A DNA stretch of 64,000 nucleotides, taken from NCBI GenBank assembly GCA_035696365.1, contig DASRQS010000062.1, positions 81,399-145,398 on the forward strand, given 5' to 3'. Position numbers and translations under genes: made by a program. Below, in pieces: positions 9,307 to 17,142 of the stretch. This stretch comes from JALYLC01 sp035696365 (GTDB lineage: Bacteria > Actinomycetota > Thermoleophilia > Gaiellales > JALYLC01). Within the stretch, counting starts at the first letter, position 1; the number at the start of each line of letters is the position of its first letter. The notes under the pieces were generated by a model. It saw only the letters and a list, made by a program, of their open reading frames with translations. It was not told where the DNA came from and did not search any database.

Positions 9307-9360
9307 CCGGCTGATGGTACTCGGACGGCCTGGCCGCGACCTCGTGCATCTAGGCTGGCT

Positions 9361-9951
9361 GTGGTGAACGCCGACGTCACACTCCGTCCAGCCGTGCGCT
9401 CGGACGCCGCGGATGTCGCACAGCTGCTCGCCGCCCAGAGGGAGCACCTGGCCCCCTGGGATCCGCGCCGCGAACCGGCGTTCTTCACGCGCGGCGGCCA
9501 GCGCGCGCGTCTCACGCAGGTCGAGCGCGAGCGCGCTGCCGGCACGTCGCACCGCTTCCTGATCCTCGAGCGCGGCGAGCTCGCCGGCGAGGTGTCCGTC
9601 ACGAACATCGTGCGCCGCTCGTTCCAGAGCGCGAACGTCGGCTACTGGGTCGCCAGAGACCGCAACGGACGGGGCGTGGCCACGGCCGCCGTCGCCGCGG
9701 TGTGCTCCTTCGCGTTCGGCGAGCTCGAGCTGCATCGTCTCGAGGCCGGGACGCTCTTGCACAACACCGCCTCGCAGATCGTGCTCGACCGCAACGGATT
9801 CCGCCCCTTCGGGGTCGCCGAGAGCTACCTCCGCATCGCCGGCAGCTGGTGCGACCACGTGCTCTTCCAGCGCACGAGCGAGCAGCCGGCAACCCCGCTG
9901 GGAGCGGTCGACCTGGCCCGCCGGATCGCGTTCCTGGCCGATCCCCAGTAG
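9361..9951 (+). CDS. GNAT N-acetyltransferase, RimJ/RimL type
   Basis: Acetyl-CoA-dependent N-acetyltransferase (196 aa). The N-terminus TLRPAVRSDAADVAQLL, the central GYWVARDRNGRGVATAAV (acetyl-CoA pyrophosphate loop) and the segment LELHRLEAGTLLHNTASQ are typical of the RimJ/RimL subgroup that modifies N-terminal residues of ribosomal proteins or acts on small amines. Two consecutive GTG codons (9361, 9364) can start it; neither has a strong ribosome site. Divergent from the cation exporter, so the 54-base gap must hold both promoters. The true acceptor is unknown. Confidence 0.87.
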   Translation: MVNADVTLRPAVRSDAADVAQLLAAQREHLAPWDPRREPAFFTRGGQRARLTQVERERAAGTSHRFLILERGELAGEVSVTNIVRRSFQSANVGYWVARDRNGRGVATAAVAAVCSFAFGELELHRLEAGTLLHNTASQIVLDRNGFRPFGVAESYLRIAGSWCDHVLFQRTSEQPATPLGAVDLARRIAFLADPQ

Positions 9952-10042
9952 CCGCGCTTATCCGGTTGTGTGCAGGCGATCTGCAACCAAATTGTGTAAA
10001 TGTCTTGAAATCTGAGCACTTTTCCGCGATGGTGAGGTGCAG

Positions 10043-10061
10043 GGGCGTCCAGGGGACGCCC
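10043..10061 (+). promoter_or_regulatory. Inverted repeat just before the TPR gene start
   Basis: GGGCGTCC and GGACGCCC form perfect 8-base arms around a 3-base loop, ending 6 bases before the ATG at 10068. The only purine-rich ribosome-site candidate (GGGGA) lies inside the downstream arm, so the hairpin could mask initiation. The upstream 80 bases are unusually AT-rich for this window and may hold the promoter. No U-run follows, so it is not an obvious terminator. Confidence 0.4.
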
Positions 10062-10067
10062 TAGCCC

Positions 10068-10616
10068 ATGGCCGAAGTTCTCCGCAGCATCGACGAGCTC
10101 GAACGTGACCGCAGCGAATTCGCGGCCAGTGGAGACCTGCGCGCCGCGGCCGCCTGCGACCGGGAGATCGGGATCGCGTTGGCCGAGGCCGGCAAGCTCG
10201 ACGCCGCACTCGCGCGCCTCGAGATCGCACGCTCTGTGCTGTCGCAGCACGAGCGGCCGGGCGACGTCGGGATCTGCGACCACTGCCTCGGCATCGTGCT
10301 CGCACGGCTCGGCCGGGAGCACGAGGCGCTGCAGCGCCTCGAGGCCGCCCGCAGCGCCTACGCCGCGCAGCACCGCTACCTTGCGGTCGCCGACTGCGAG
10401 GAGCACATCGGCTACGCGCTGCTGGCGCTCGACCGGCCGGGCGCCGCCGTCTCGCATCTGAGCCACGCCCGTACCCTGCATGACGAGGCCGGGCGTGCCG
10501 ATCACGTCGCGGCCTGCGAGGCCGGCCTCAGTGCCGCCAGCGGTCAGCGCGAGCGACCGCGCCCCGCGCTGGATCTCCCGCGTGTCGCGCCGGCGCTGCG
10601 CGCCCGTCTCAGCTAG
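10068..10616 (+). CDS. Tetratricopeptide-repeat protein
   Basis: A 182-residue soluble protein made almost entirely of TPR-like helical hairpins: CDREIGIALAEAGKLDAALA, CDHCLGIVLARLGREHEALQ, CEEHIGYALLALDRPGAAVS and a partial fourth. Each unit carries a conserved cysteine before its first helix. No enzymatic domain and no signal peptide, so it most likely acts as a protein-interaction scaffold. Its last 4 bases overlap the convergent E2-domain gene. Such stand-alone TPR proteins resemble the sensor halves of bacterial signalling or transcription proteins, but nothing here identifies a partner. Confidence 0.78.
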   Translation: MAEVLRSIDELERDRSEFAASGDLRAAAACDREIGIALAEAGKLDAALARLEIARSVLSQHERPGDVGICDHCLGIVLARLGREHEALQRLEAARSAYAAQHRYLAVADCEEHIGYALLALDRPGAAVSHLSHARTLHDEAGRADHVAACEAGLSAASGQRERPRPALDLPRVAPALRARLS

Positions 10617-11272
10617 AGCTTCTCAGGCGCCCAGGCGGGCTCGGCGAGCAGGCGCGCGACCGTTGCGAGGAAGCGCGCTGCAGGCGCCCCGTCGACCGCG
10701 CGGTGGTCGAACGACGCGGACAGGCTGACGGAGTCGCGCAGGGAGCCCACCGCCAGGATCGCCGCCTGTGGCGGCAGGACCAGGGCCTGGAAGCGATCGA
10801 CCCCCAGCGGCCCCAGGTTCGAGATGCTGAACGTGCCGGCGAAGATCTCCTCGGGCCGCAGCGTGCGGGTGCGGGCGGCCTCCGCCAAGCGCAGGCGCTC
10901 GCTGCTGAGCTCCTCGAGCGTGCGCGTATCGGCGTCGAGGATGACGGGCACCGTCAGGCCGTCGTCGAGCGCAAGGGCGAGGCCGATGTTGACGCGCTCG
11001 TACTCCACCACGCAGTCGTCGCCGTAGCTCGCGTTGACGCCCGGGTGCTCGCGCAGGGCGCGCGCGCAGGCCATCGTGATGACGTCCGTCAGCGTGGCCC
11101 CGTGCCCGCCGCTCTTGAGAGTCCGGCGCAGCTCTCGCAGGCCCGCCGTGGGCACGTCCCGCTGCAGCGTGAACTGCGGTACCACCGCGCTGACGCTCAT
11201 CGAGCGCACCGTTCCCCGGCGCAGCCCGGTGAGCGCGACGCGCCTGCCCGTGCCCCGTGCGGCGTCGCTCAT
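10613..11272 (-). CDS. Stand-alone 2-oxoacid dehydrogenase acyltransferase (E2) catalytic domain
   Basis: This 219-residue protein contains only the chloramphenicol-acetyltransferase-like catalytic domain of E2 components. VVPQFTLQRDVP and TLTDVITMACARALREHP open the domain. VNIGLALALDDGLTVPVI and FAGTFSISNLGPLGVDRFQA are the signature segments, and the active-site motif is SFDHRAVDGAPAARFL (DHRxxDG). The lipoyl domain and peripheral-subunit-binding domain are absent. The start lies immediately after the stop of the solute-binding gene on the same strand (no gap), implying one transcript. It could acylate a small molecule or an unlinked lipoyl protein; it cannot serve as a normal core E2 by itself. 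Confidence 0.85.
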   Translation of the reverse strand: MSDAARGTGRRVALTGLRRGTVRSMSVSAVVPQFTLQRDVPTAGLRELRRTLKSGGHGATLTDVITMACARALREHPGVNASYGDDCVVEYERVNIGLALALDDGLTVPVILDADTRTLEELSSERLRLAEAARTRTLRPEEIFAGTFSISNLGPLGVDRFQALVLPPQAAILAVGSLRDSVSLSASFDHRAVDGAPAARFLATVARLLAEPAWAPEKL

Positions 11273-12937
11273 CTACTTGACCCAGAGCAGGGACGGCATG
11301 AGATGCAACTGCGGGCTCCAGCGGTAGTTTCCCACGCGGCGGGAGACCAGGTCGGTCACCTTGGGGTTGAAGAGCGGCAGCCAGACGGCGAGATCGACGA
11401 CGCGGCGATCGACCTGGCGCCACAGCCGCTCCGCGGCCTGCGGGCGCGTGAGGCCGAGCGTGACGGCCTGCTTCATCAACGGCTGTACCGTCGTGCGGTC
11501 ACAGAAGCCGCTGATGTTCGGGCTCGCGTCGGAGTCGGGGACGAAGGATCTGCAGCCGAGCAGGCGGTCCAGCAGGCTCGAGGGAGCCGGGTAGCCCTGG
11601 TGCCATTGCGAGAGCCCCATCTCCACCCCGTTGCGCGAGTTCTGCACGTAGGCCGCCTGAACACCGTCCGGGAGCGTCTTGAGGCGCGGGTCGTAGCCGA
11701 GCTTGAGCAGCACGACGAGAATGTACTGCCCGATCGCCTTCTGCACGCGGTCGTCCGCGACCACGATGTCGACGCGGTTGCCCTTCGTGCCCGACTCGGC
11801 GACGAGCGCCTCGGCCCTCGCGACGTCCGGCCCCGACCAGGGTGCCTTGCCACCGCTCGTCCACGGGCAGTAGGGCGTGTAGCCGGGGAACCCGGGCGGC
11901 AGCACCTGGCAGGTCGGCGCCGCGAGCCGCGGGCCCCCGAAGAGCCGGACGACCTCGCCGCGATCGATCGCCAGGTTGACGGCCTCGCGTGCCTTGATCT
12001 GGTTGAAGGGCTTGATGTTGACGTTGAGCGCGAAATACCAGTCGGCCGGCAGCTGGTTGACGTGCACCTGCGACGCGAAGCGGCCCTCCAGCTCCCCCAG
12101 CCGATCGGCCGGCAGGTCGTCTGCGACCCAGTCGGCCTGCCCGCGCTCGACCTGCGTGACCTCGGCCTCGACGCCCAGTCCGAACCGCTGCACGATGCGG
12201 TCGACGTAGCCGGCGGGCTGCGCCGCCGGCGCCCAGGCCTTGAAATACGGATTGCGCCGGAGCACGAGTTGCCTGACCGGCGCATACGAGGCCCAGGCGT
12301 ACGGGCCGGTGCCGACGAGCCGCGAGACGTCGGTGCCGATCTCGCTCGTCCCCACGCTCGGCGGCAGCAGGGCAGCCGGCGGCAGCGCCAGCTTCTGCAG
12401 CCACTCGGTGTCGGGCTCGGTGAGGTGGAAGGTGATCTCCCGCCCGCTCACCGTGATGCCGCGATCGAGCGTGCAGGTGGCCGGATTCTGGAGGCACGGC
12501 TCGGCGCCGTCGATCACGCCGTAGAGCGACTCGGCGGTAGGGCCATGCACCTTGAAGAGCCGCTCGAACGTGAAGCGCACGTCGCTCGGCCGTACCCGCG
12601 CCCCGTTGGAGTAGCGGACGCCGCGGCGCAGCGTGAGCGTCCACGTGCGGCCGCCGTCGGTCGTGCGTGGCAGCCTGACCGCGAGGTCGGCCACGACGCT
12701 GTTGGCCGACGGCCCGGAGGACTTGCGGAACGCGGTCAGGCCGTCCTGGGTGACCTGGAACAGCTGCAAGTACTGTGGCGTCGCGTTGACCTGCGGATCG
12801 GCCGTGCCCGCGTTGGAGCTCGCGAGCATGACGAACGTGCCACCGCGATGGCCGGCCGCCGCAAGGGCCCCTGCGGGCAGCGCGAGAAGCGCCGCGAGGA
12901 CGGCGAGCATGCAGCGGCAGACCGATGAACGACTCAC
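11273..12937 (-). CDS. Extracellular solute-binding protein, family 5 (peptide/nickel type)
   Basis: ABC-importer receptor of the DppA/OppA/NikA class (about 555 aa). The signal peptide spans residues 1 to about 30 (CMLAVLAALLALPAGALAAAG). A mature lipid-modified cysteine is not clear, so it may be secreted or held in the envelope. Family landmarks are DGGRTWTLTLRRGVRYSNGA and PSDVRFTFERL near residues 95-125, and REAVNLAIDRGEVVRLFGG in the middle. I prefer the GTG at 12937, six bases after GGAG; an ATG two codons upstream sits directly on that site. No permease or ATPase gene is adjacent; the coupled gene downstream encodes the E2-type acyltransferase. Confidence 0.88.
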   Translation of the reverse strand: MSRSSVCRCMLAVLAALLALPAGALAAAGHRGGTFVMLASSNAGTADPQVNATPQYLQLFQVTQDGLTAFRKSSGPSANSVVADLAVRLPRTTDGGRTWTLTLRRGVRYSNGARVRPSDVRFTFERLFKVHGPTAESLYGVIDGAEPCLQNPATCTLDRGITVSGREITFHLTEPDTEWLQKLALPPAALLPPSVGTSEIGTDVSRLVGTGPYAWASYAPVRQLVLRRNPYFKAWAPAAQPAGYVDRIVQRFGLGVEAEVTQVERGQADWVADDLPADRLGELEGRFASQVHVNQLPADWYFALNVNIKPFNQIKAREAVNLAIDRGEVVRLFGGPRLAAPTCQVLPPGFPGYTPYCPWTSGGKAPWSGPDVARAEALVAESGTKGNRVDIVVADDRVQKAIGQYILVVLLKLGYDPRLKTLPDGVQAAYVQNSRNGVEMGLSQWHQGYPAPSSLLDRLLGCRSFVPDSDASPNISGFCDRTTVQPLMKQAVTLGLTRPQAAERLWRQVDRRVVDLAVWLPLFNPKVTDLVSRRVGNYRWSPQLHLMPSLLWVK

Positions 12938-13060
12938 ATGCATCTCCTCGGCGGAGAAAGGATGGTATCGCCCGCTCCCTGGCGGCTGCGTCATCGAGCG
13001 TTTCCCGCGCACGATCGCTGCCGAGCGGGTAACGTCGCCGCGCAACCAACGGAGGTCACG

Positions 13061-13468
13061 GTGAGGATCGAGGTGATCGAGGGTATCGGCGCAGCGCACG
13101 CATCGGCCCTCGCGCGGGCGGGGGTGACGCACGTGCGCCACCTGCTGCAGCGCGCCGCCACGGCGAGCGGACGCGAGGCGCTCGCCCGCGAGACCGGCCT
13201 GAGCCCGGCGCAGCTGCTCGAGTGGCTCAACCACATCGATCTCATGCGCATCCGAGGCGTGGGAGCCGAGTACTCCGACCTGCTCGAGGCCGCTGGGGTG
13301 GATTCGCCGGTTGATCTAGCGCAGCACAGTCCCGCGCGTCTCGCGACGCTGCTGGCGCAAACCAATGCGGAGCATCCGCTCGTACGCCGGGTGCCCTCCG
13401 AGAAGGTGCTCGCGGGCTGGATCTCCGAGGCGCGCACGCTGCCGCGCCTGATCACGCACGAGAACTGA
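13061..13468 (+). CDS. DUF4332-type helix-hairpin-helix protein
   Basis: Small soluble protein (135 aa) with two helix-hairpin-helix-like units: IEVIEGIGAAHASALARAGV at the N-terminus and MRIRGVGAEYSDLLEAAGV in the middle. This matches the DUF4332 family, which resembles DNA-binding HhH modules but is functionally uncharacterised. The GTG at 13061 follows GGAGG by 6 bases, which fixes the start. Divergent from the solute-binding protein gene, and followed after 18 bases by the acetamidase gene, with which it may be cotranscribed. Confidence 0.82.
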   Translation: MRIEVIEGIGAAHASALARAGVTHVRHLLQRAATASGREALARETGLSPAQLLEWLNHIDLMRIRGVGAEYSDLLEAAGVDSPVDLAQHSPARLATLLAQTNAEHPLVRRVPSEKVLAGWISEARTLPRLITHEN

Positions 13469-13486
13469 CCAGGAAGGAACCTGCGC

Positions 13487-14413
13487 ATGGCCGAGCACGT
13501 CTTCGACGCGTCCGTCTACCACCACGCCTGGGATCGCGATCTCGAGCCGGCGCTGACCGTGCGGCCCGGCGACACCGTGCACTTCGATCTGCTCATGGCC
13601 GGCGATCGGCAGGTGCAGGAGGGCGCGACGTACGCGCAGTGCGAGTTCGACTTCGACACGCTCTACAACCTCGCCGGTCCTGTGCGCGTCGAGGGCGCCA
13701 ACCCCGGGGATACGCTGTCGGTCGAGATCCTCTCGCTGGAGGCCGGCGAGTGGGGCTGGTGCGCCATCCTGCCCGAGTTCGGCCTGCTGCCCGAGGAGTT
13801 CCCGGACGGCTTCCTGCGCACGTTCGACCTGCGCGGCGGCTCGACCGCGACGCTCGTGCCGGGGGTCGAGATCCCGATCGTCCCGTTCTGCGGCACCATG
13901 GGCAACGGCCCCGACCGCGAGGGCACGTTCATCCCGTTCCCGCCGCACGAGGGCGGCGGCAACGTCGACACCCGGCACCTCACGGCCGGGACCACGTTCC
14001 ACATCCCGGTGCACCTCCCCGGGGCGCACTTCTCGGTCGGCGACCCCCACGCCGCCCAGGGCGACGGCGAGGTGTGCGTCGCGGCGATCGAGTGCCCGAT
14101 GCGGGCCAGCCTGCGCTTCGACGTGCTGCACAGGCCCTCGCCCGGCCCGTGGTTCACCACGCCGCCCGGCTCGCTCACCCCGCGCGCCGACGTCACCGGC
14201 TACTACGGGACGATGGGCATCGCCGACGACCTCATGGAGGGCTCCCGCGTCGCGGTGCGCAACATGATCGCGCTGCTGCACGAGCGCCACGGGCTCGAGC
14301 CGCGCGACGCGTACATGCTCTGCAGCCTGGCCGGCGACCTGAAGATCCTCGAGATCGTCGATGCCGGCATGTGGAACGTCGGCATGCTCGTGCCGCGCTG
14401 CGTGTTCGTCTGA
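13487..14413 (+). CDS. Acetamidase/formamidase family protein
   Basis: Cytoplasmic amidohydrolase of the FmdA/AmdA family (308 aa, normal length), which hydrolyses short aliphatic amides to the acid and ammonia. Family landmarks: GDTVHFDLLMAGDRQVQEGA, LAGPVRVEGANPGDTLSVEI, PFCGTMGNGP near residue 143, GGGNVDTRHLTAGTTFHIPV and HFSVGDPHAAQGDGEV, which carries metal-ligand-type His and Asp. The start ATG has AAGGAA upstream. A second, divergent family member lies at 44601-45506. Amide ammonia could feed nitrogen metabolism, but the specific substrate is not predictable. Confidence 0.88.
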   Translation: MAEHVFDASVYHHAWDRDLEPALTVRPGDTVHFDLLMAGDRQVQEGATYAQCEFDFDTLYNLAGPVRVEGANPGDTLSVEILSLEAGEWGWCAILPEFGLLPEEFPDGFLRTFDLRGGSTATLVPGVEIPIVPFCGTMGNGPDREGTFIPFPPHEGGGNVDTRHLTAGTTFHIPVHLPGAHFSVGDPHAAQGDGEVCVAAIECPMRASLRFDVLHRPSPGPWFTTPPGSLTPRADVTGYYGTMGIADDLMEGSRVAVRNMIALLHERHGLEPRDAYMLCSLAGDLKILEIVDAGMWNVGMLVPRCVFV

Positions 14414-14633
14414 GGCCGACCCGAACCCGGCGCGACCCGAACCCGGCGTGCCAGGGTCTGCCCCTTGCAAGGGGAGTGACCCGCCACTGCGACCACAGGG
14501 GGTCTGACCCCGCGTGTAAACGATGGCACCTGCGCGCGCTGGCGATCAACCGTCGCCGAAGCACGAGCCCGCGTTGCGCAACGTCAAGGGCCAGACCCCG
14601 AGTGGTGCGCCAGACCGCGAGTGGTGCGCGCGG
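14414..14633. repeat. Intergenic cluster of palindromes and short tandem repeats
   Basis: The gap between the convergent acetamidase and EamA genes contains no gene. It holds a 15-base unit (GACCCGAACCCGGCG) repeated at 14418 and 14434; a perfect 14-base palindrome, CCCCTTGCAAGGGG, at 14461-14474; a 13-base palindrome, GGGGTCTGACCCC, at 14499-14511; and a 19-base unit repeated head to tail at 14591 and 14610 with one mismatch (starting CCAGACC, ending GTGGTGCG). The mix resembles a REP/BIME-like extragenic element and may also end transcription from both sides. Confidence 0.6.
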
Positions 14634-15464
14634 CTACCCGCCGCCCACGGCCATCAGGCCGACGGCGAGGGCGACGATCACGATTCCGGCGACCTGCCGT
14701 CTGCGCAGCCGCTCGCCGAAGAACGCCACCGCGACCATCGCCCCGACCGTGCCGAACTGAGCGGCGAGCACGCTCGCGACCGCGGCCGGCCCGTGGTCGG
14801 CCGCCAGCACGAACGCGAAGTAGGCGACCGCGTCGCACACGCCCCAGATCGCGACGCGCCACCATTCGGCGCGCGCGGCGCGTGCCGCGCCCACCAGGAG
14901 CGCCACCGGGAGCATCATCGCCAGAGCGCTCCCGCGCACCACGAGGAACGCCCAGCCGGCGCCGAGGTCATGCGCGATCGGCGCCGAGAGGGCGAGCACG
15001 CCGCCCCAGATGAGCGCTGCCGCCACCGCCGGCACGACGCCCGCGCTGCTGCTCCCGCCGTCGCCGCGCGAGACGAGCACGACTCCCGCGACCGCAAGCG
15101 GCAGGCCCACCAGAACGAGGCCGCCGACGTGCTCACCCCCGGCAATCGAGAAGAGCGCCGCGACACCGCCCTCGCAGGCGATGATCGGAGCCACGACCGA
15201 GACCGCGCCCTCCCGGAACGACGTGAACCCCGCCTGGAAGCCGACGACGGTGAGGATCCCCACGAGCGGCGCGAGCAGCAGCGAGCGCTCCGTCCAGTCC
15301 GGCAGGTCGAGCACCAGCGCGAGGGGCGAGGCCAGGATGGTGCCGATCGCGATCGACCCGAACACCACCGGGAAGGCGCCGATCCGGCGCACGGCCTGGG
15401 CGAGCACCGCGTCGGGCGCGCCCCAGCCGACCGCCGAGACCAGGCCGAAGAGAATGGTGAGCAC
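14634..15464 (-). CDS. EamA/DMT-family transporter
   Basis: Ten-helix inner-membrane protein (276 aa) of the drug/metabolite transporter superfamily, made of two EamA halves. The N-terminus ILFGLVSAVGWGAPDAVLAQ and the mid-protein AAALIWGGVLALSAPIA show the typical Trp-Gly turn at the start of each half. The C-terminal helices AQFGTVGAMVAVAFFGERLR and AGIVIVALAVGLMA are characteristic. These proteins mostly export metabolites or amino acids; the substrate is unknown. It lies 10 bases downstream of the secreted HExxH gene on the same strand and converges on the acetamidase gene. Confidence 0.88.
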   Translation of the reverse strand: MLTILFGLVSAVGWGAPDAVLAQAVRRIGAFPVVFGSIAIGTILASPLALVLDLPDWTERSLLLAPLVGILTVVGFQAGFTSFREGAVSVVAPIIACEGGVAALFSIAGGEHVGGLVLVGLPLAVAGVVLVSRGDGGSSSAGVVPAVAAALIWGGVLALSAPIAHDLGAGWAFLVVRGSALAMMLPVALLVGAARAARAEWWRVAIWGVCDAVAYFAFVLAADHGPAAVASVLAAQFGTVGAMVAVAFFGERLRRRQVAGIVIVALAVGLMAVGGG

Positions 15465-15474
15465 GGCGCGGGCG

Positions 15475-16047
15475 CTACGGGAAGCGCGCGCCCTGGGTCG
15501 CGCCGTGCCTGGTGGCCGCGTCGTAGGTCACGTCGTGCCTGCGGATCACCGTCAGCTGCTTCTGCGCCGCAGCCTGGGCGGTGGCGCAGCTCGCGCCCCG
15601 GATGGCCCGAAGCACGGCGGCGCGGTGGGCGACCGCGAAGTCGACGTGCCCTTGCTCGTGGCGAGCCAGCGCTCGTGCATAGCGCGCCCAGGCAGCTGCG
15701 GTCGCGGCGGACGCGGCCTTCGGGTGCGTCCAGCGCGGGAACGAGACGTCGACGCGCAGCGTGACCGTGGCCTGGCTCAGCCTGCAGTTGCCCGTGCCGT
15801 AGCCGGGCCAGCTCCAGCGGAAGGACCAGCGTGTGAAGGCGTCGCCGCGGAAGCCGTCCGGCGAGGCGGGCGCGCGGGCGTTCAGGCCAGCCCGTATCTG
15901 ATCCGGCGTCGTGCCGCCGACCGCGTAATAGACCATCGTGGCACGGGCCACCCGAAGGCTTGCCGGAGGCGATGCCGCCTGCGCAGCGGCTACCGCGGGT
16001 ACCACAGCCAGCACGAGCGCGAGCGTCCTCAGCCGGCGGATACGCAT
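15475..16047 (-). CDS. Secreted DUF922-type putative zinc protease
   Basis: A 190-residue exported protein. The signal peptide is MRIRRLRTLALVLAVV through AQAAS (about residues 1-28). The mature part begins VARATMVYYAVGGTTPDQIR, a strand pattern typical of DUF922 predicted secreted metalloproteases. It carries the motif RHEQGHVDFAVAHR, in which HEQGH fits HExxH zinc-metalloprotease geometry. Three cysteines (in NCRL, GASCATAQ) could form a disulfide. The ATG at 16047 is chosen because it directly precedes the signal sequence. Protease activity is predicted from the motif, not shown. Probably cotranscribed with the EamA transporter. Confidence 0.75.
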   Translation of the reverse strand: MRIRRLRTLALVLAVVPAVAAAQAASPPASLRVARATMVYYAVGGTTPDQIRAGLNARAPASPDGFRGDAFTRWSFRWSWPGYGTGNCRLSQATVTLRVDVSFPRWTHPKAASAATAAAWARYARALARHEQGHVDFAVAHRAAVLRAIRGASCATAQAAAQKQLTVIRRHDVTYDAATRHGATQGARFP

Positions 16048-16383
16048 GCGGACGAGGATAGTCGCCCGGCCAATCCACGCGTCGCTTCGCCCACGCCACT
16101 CCCGACGTGGCAAAACGTGCAAGCGTCATACCAAATCGTGAACACCAGGTGAAGAGCACAGGCCCTGAAACCGCCGGAATCTGAGCTTCACTGGGGGGTT
16201 TTGGTCTCGAAACTCCACCGAGATGTACCGAAATTGCATCTTTCAATGCGACGAAGTGGTTACGAATACCACTTTGGATGTATTGTCCCCGGCACGGGGA
16301 GTCCCAAAGATTGACCTCGAGTTGGCGTTCGCCATCTCATCTGGTTGCGGGACTTGGGGAAAAGCGGGATATAGGGGACGGGA
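16048..16383. promoter_or_regulatory. AT-richer intergenic region upstream of the glycan locus
   Basis: This 336-base gap has no gene and is clearly richer in A and T than its surroundings. It must hold divergent promoters for the DUF922 gene (minus) and the LuxR-type gene (plus). A promoter-like pair is TTGCGG at 16345-16350 and GATATA at 16368-16373 with 17 bases between, but this would start transcription almost at the ATG (16384), giving a leaderless or near-leaderless message. A second -35-like TTGACC lies at 16311 without a convincing -10. No riboswitch fold was recognised. Confidence 0.35.
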
Positions 16384-17082
16384 ATGAAGGGGCGAATTCC
16401 ACCTCATGGGTTGACCGTGCTCGTCGCGGACGCGAACAGCGTGTTCCGATCGGGCGTCGTTGCGCTGCTCGACCGTGAGGTCGACATTCGCGCAATTCCG
16501 TGCGCATCGACCGACATGCTGCTCGGCCAGCTCGCCGAAGTACGGCCAAATGTGATCCTCGTCGACGTCGATCTCGGGCTCGGAGGCGGGCTCGAGGCGA
16601 TCTCGCGAGTCAAGCTTCGGTCGCCGGGGACCGAAGCCGTGGCGATTGCGGCGGCCCCGGATCGCGAGCTGGTGCTCGCGGCGGTGCGAGCCGGCGCGCG
16701 CGGCATCGTCGAGCGAACGGTTCACTCGGCGAGCCTCGCGCGGATCGTCCGCCGCGCGGCAACGGGGGAGGTCACGATTCCTCGTCACCTCCTCGGCTAT
16801 GTGCTGGACGAGCTCGCTCGGGTGGAGCGGCGCGTCGATGCCAATGTCGCGCTGACGCCCCTCTCCTCTCGCGAGCGCGAAGTGCTCGCGCTGATCGGGG
16901 AGGGCAAGCGCAATCGCGAGATTGCCGAGATCCTCTCGATCTCGGAGCTCACCGTCAAACGGCACGTACACAACATGCTCGAAAAGCTCCGGGTCCCAAC
17001 CCGGGCGGCTGCTGTCAGCCTCGCGGTCGCAGCAGAGCGATGGCCCCGCACCGAGGCTGGCGTGTCAGTCGGCGCACGCTAG
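16384..17082 (+). CDS. LuxR/NarL-type regulator with degenerate receiver domain
   Basis: DNA-binding regulator (232 aa) at the head of the glycan operon. The receiver-like domain (residues 10-130) keeps the phospho-acceptor position (VILVDVDLG, Asp61). The paired acidic residues are reduced to ADAN (Asp16-Ala17), the conserved Thr/Ser is Ala (VAIAAA), and the conserved Lys position reads GIVER. Residues about 158-210 form a LuxR helix-turn-helix (LSSREREVLALIGEGKRNRE, then EILSISELTVKRHVHNMLEK). It may therefore work without phosphorylation. No partner kinase is adjacent. About 60 bases separate it from the glycosyltransferase fusion, which it probably controls. Confidence 0.86.
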   Translation: MKGRIPPHGLTVLVADANSVFRSGVVALLDREVDIRAIPCASTDMLLGQLAEVRPNVILVDVDLGLGGGLEAISRVKLRSPGTEAVAIAAAPDRELVLAAVRAGARGIVERTVHSASLARIVRRAATGEVTIPRHLLGYVLDELARVERRVDANVALTPLSSREREVLALIGEGKRNREIAEILSISELTVKRHVHNMLEKLRVPTRAAAVSLAVAAERWPRTEAGVSVGAR

Positions 17083-17142
17083 CTCGCACAACCAGATGAG
17101 AGGGCGCACGCCCACGTGGCAGCAAGCTACGAGGGAGCAATC

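Noticed and set aside
16345..16373. Promoter-like TTGCGG-17-GATATA before the LuxR-type gene
   Set aside because: Would place the transcript start on the ATG; kept only as a note in the intergenic entry.
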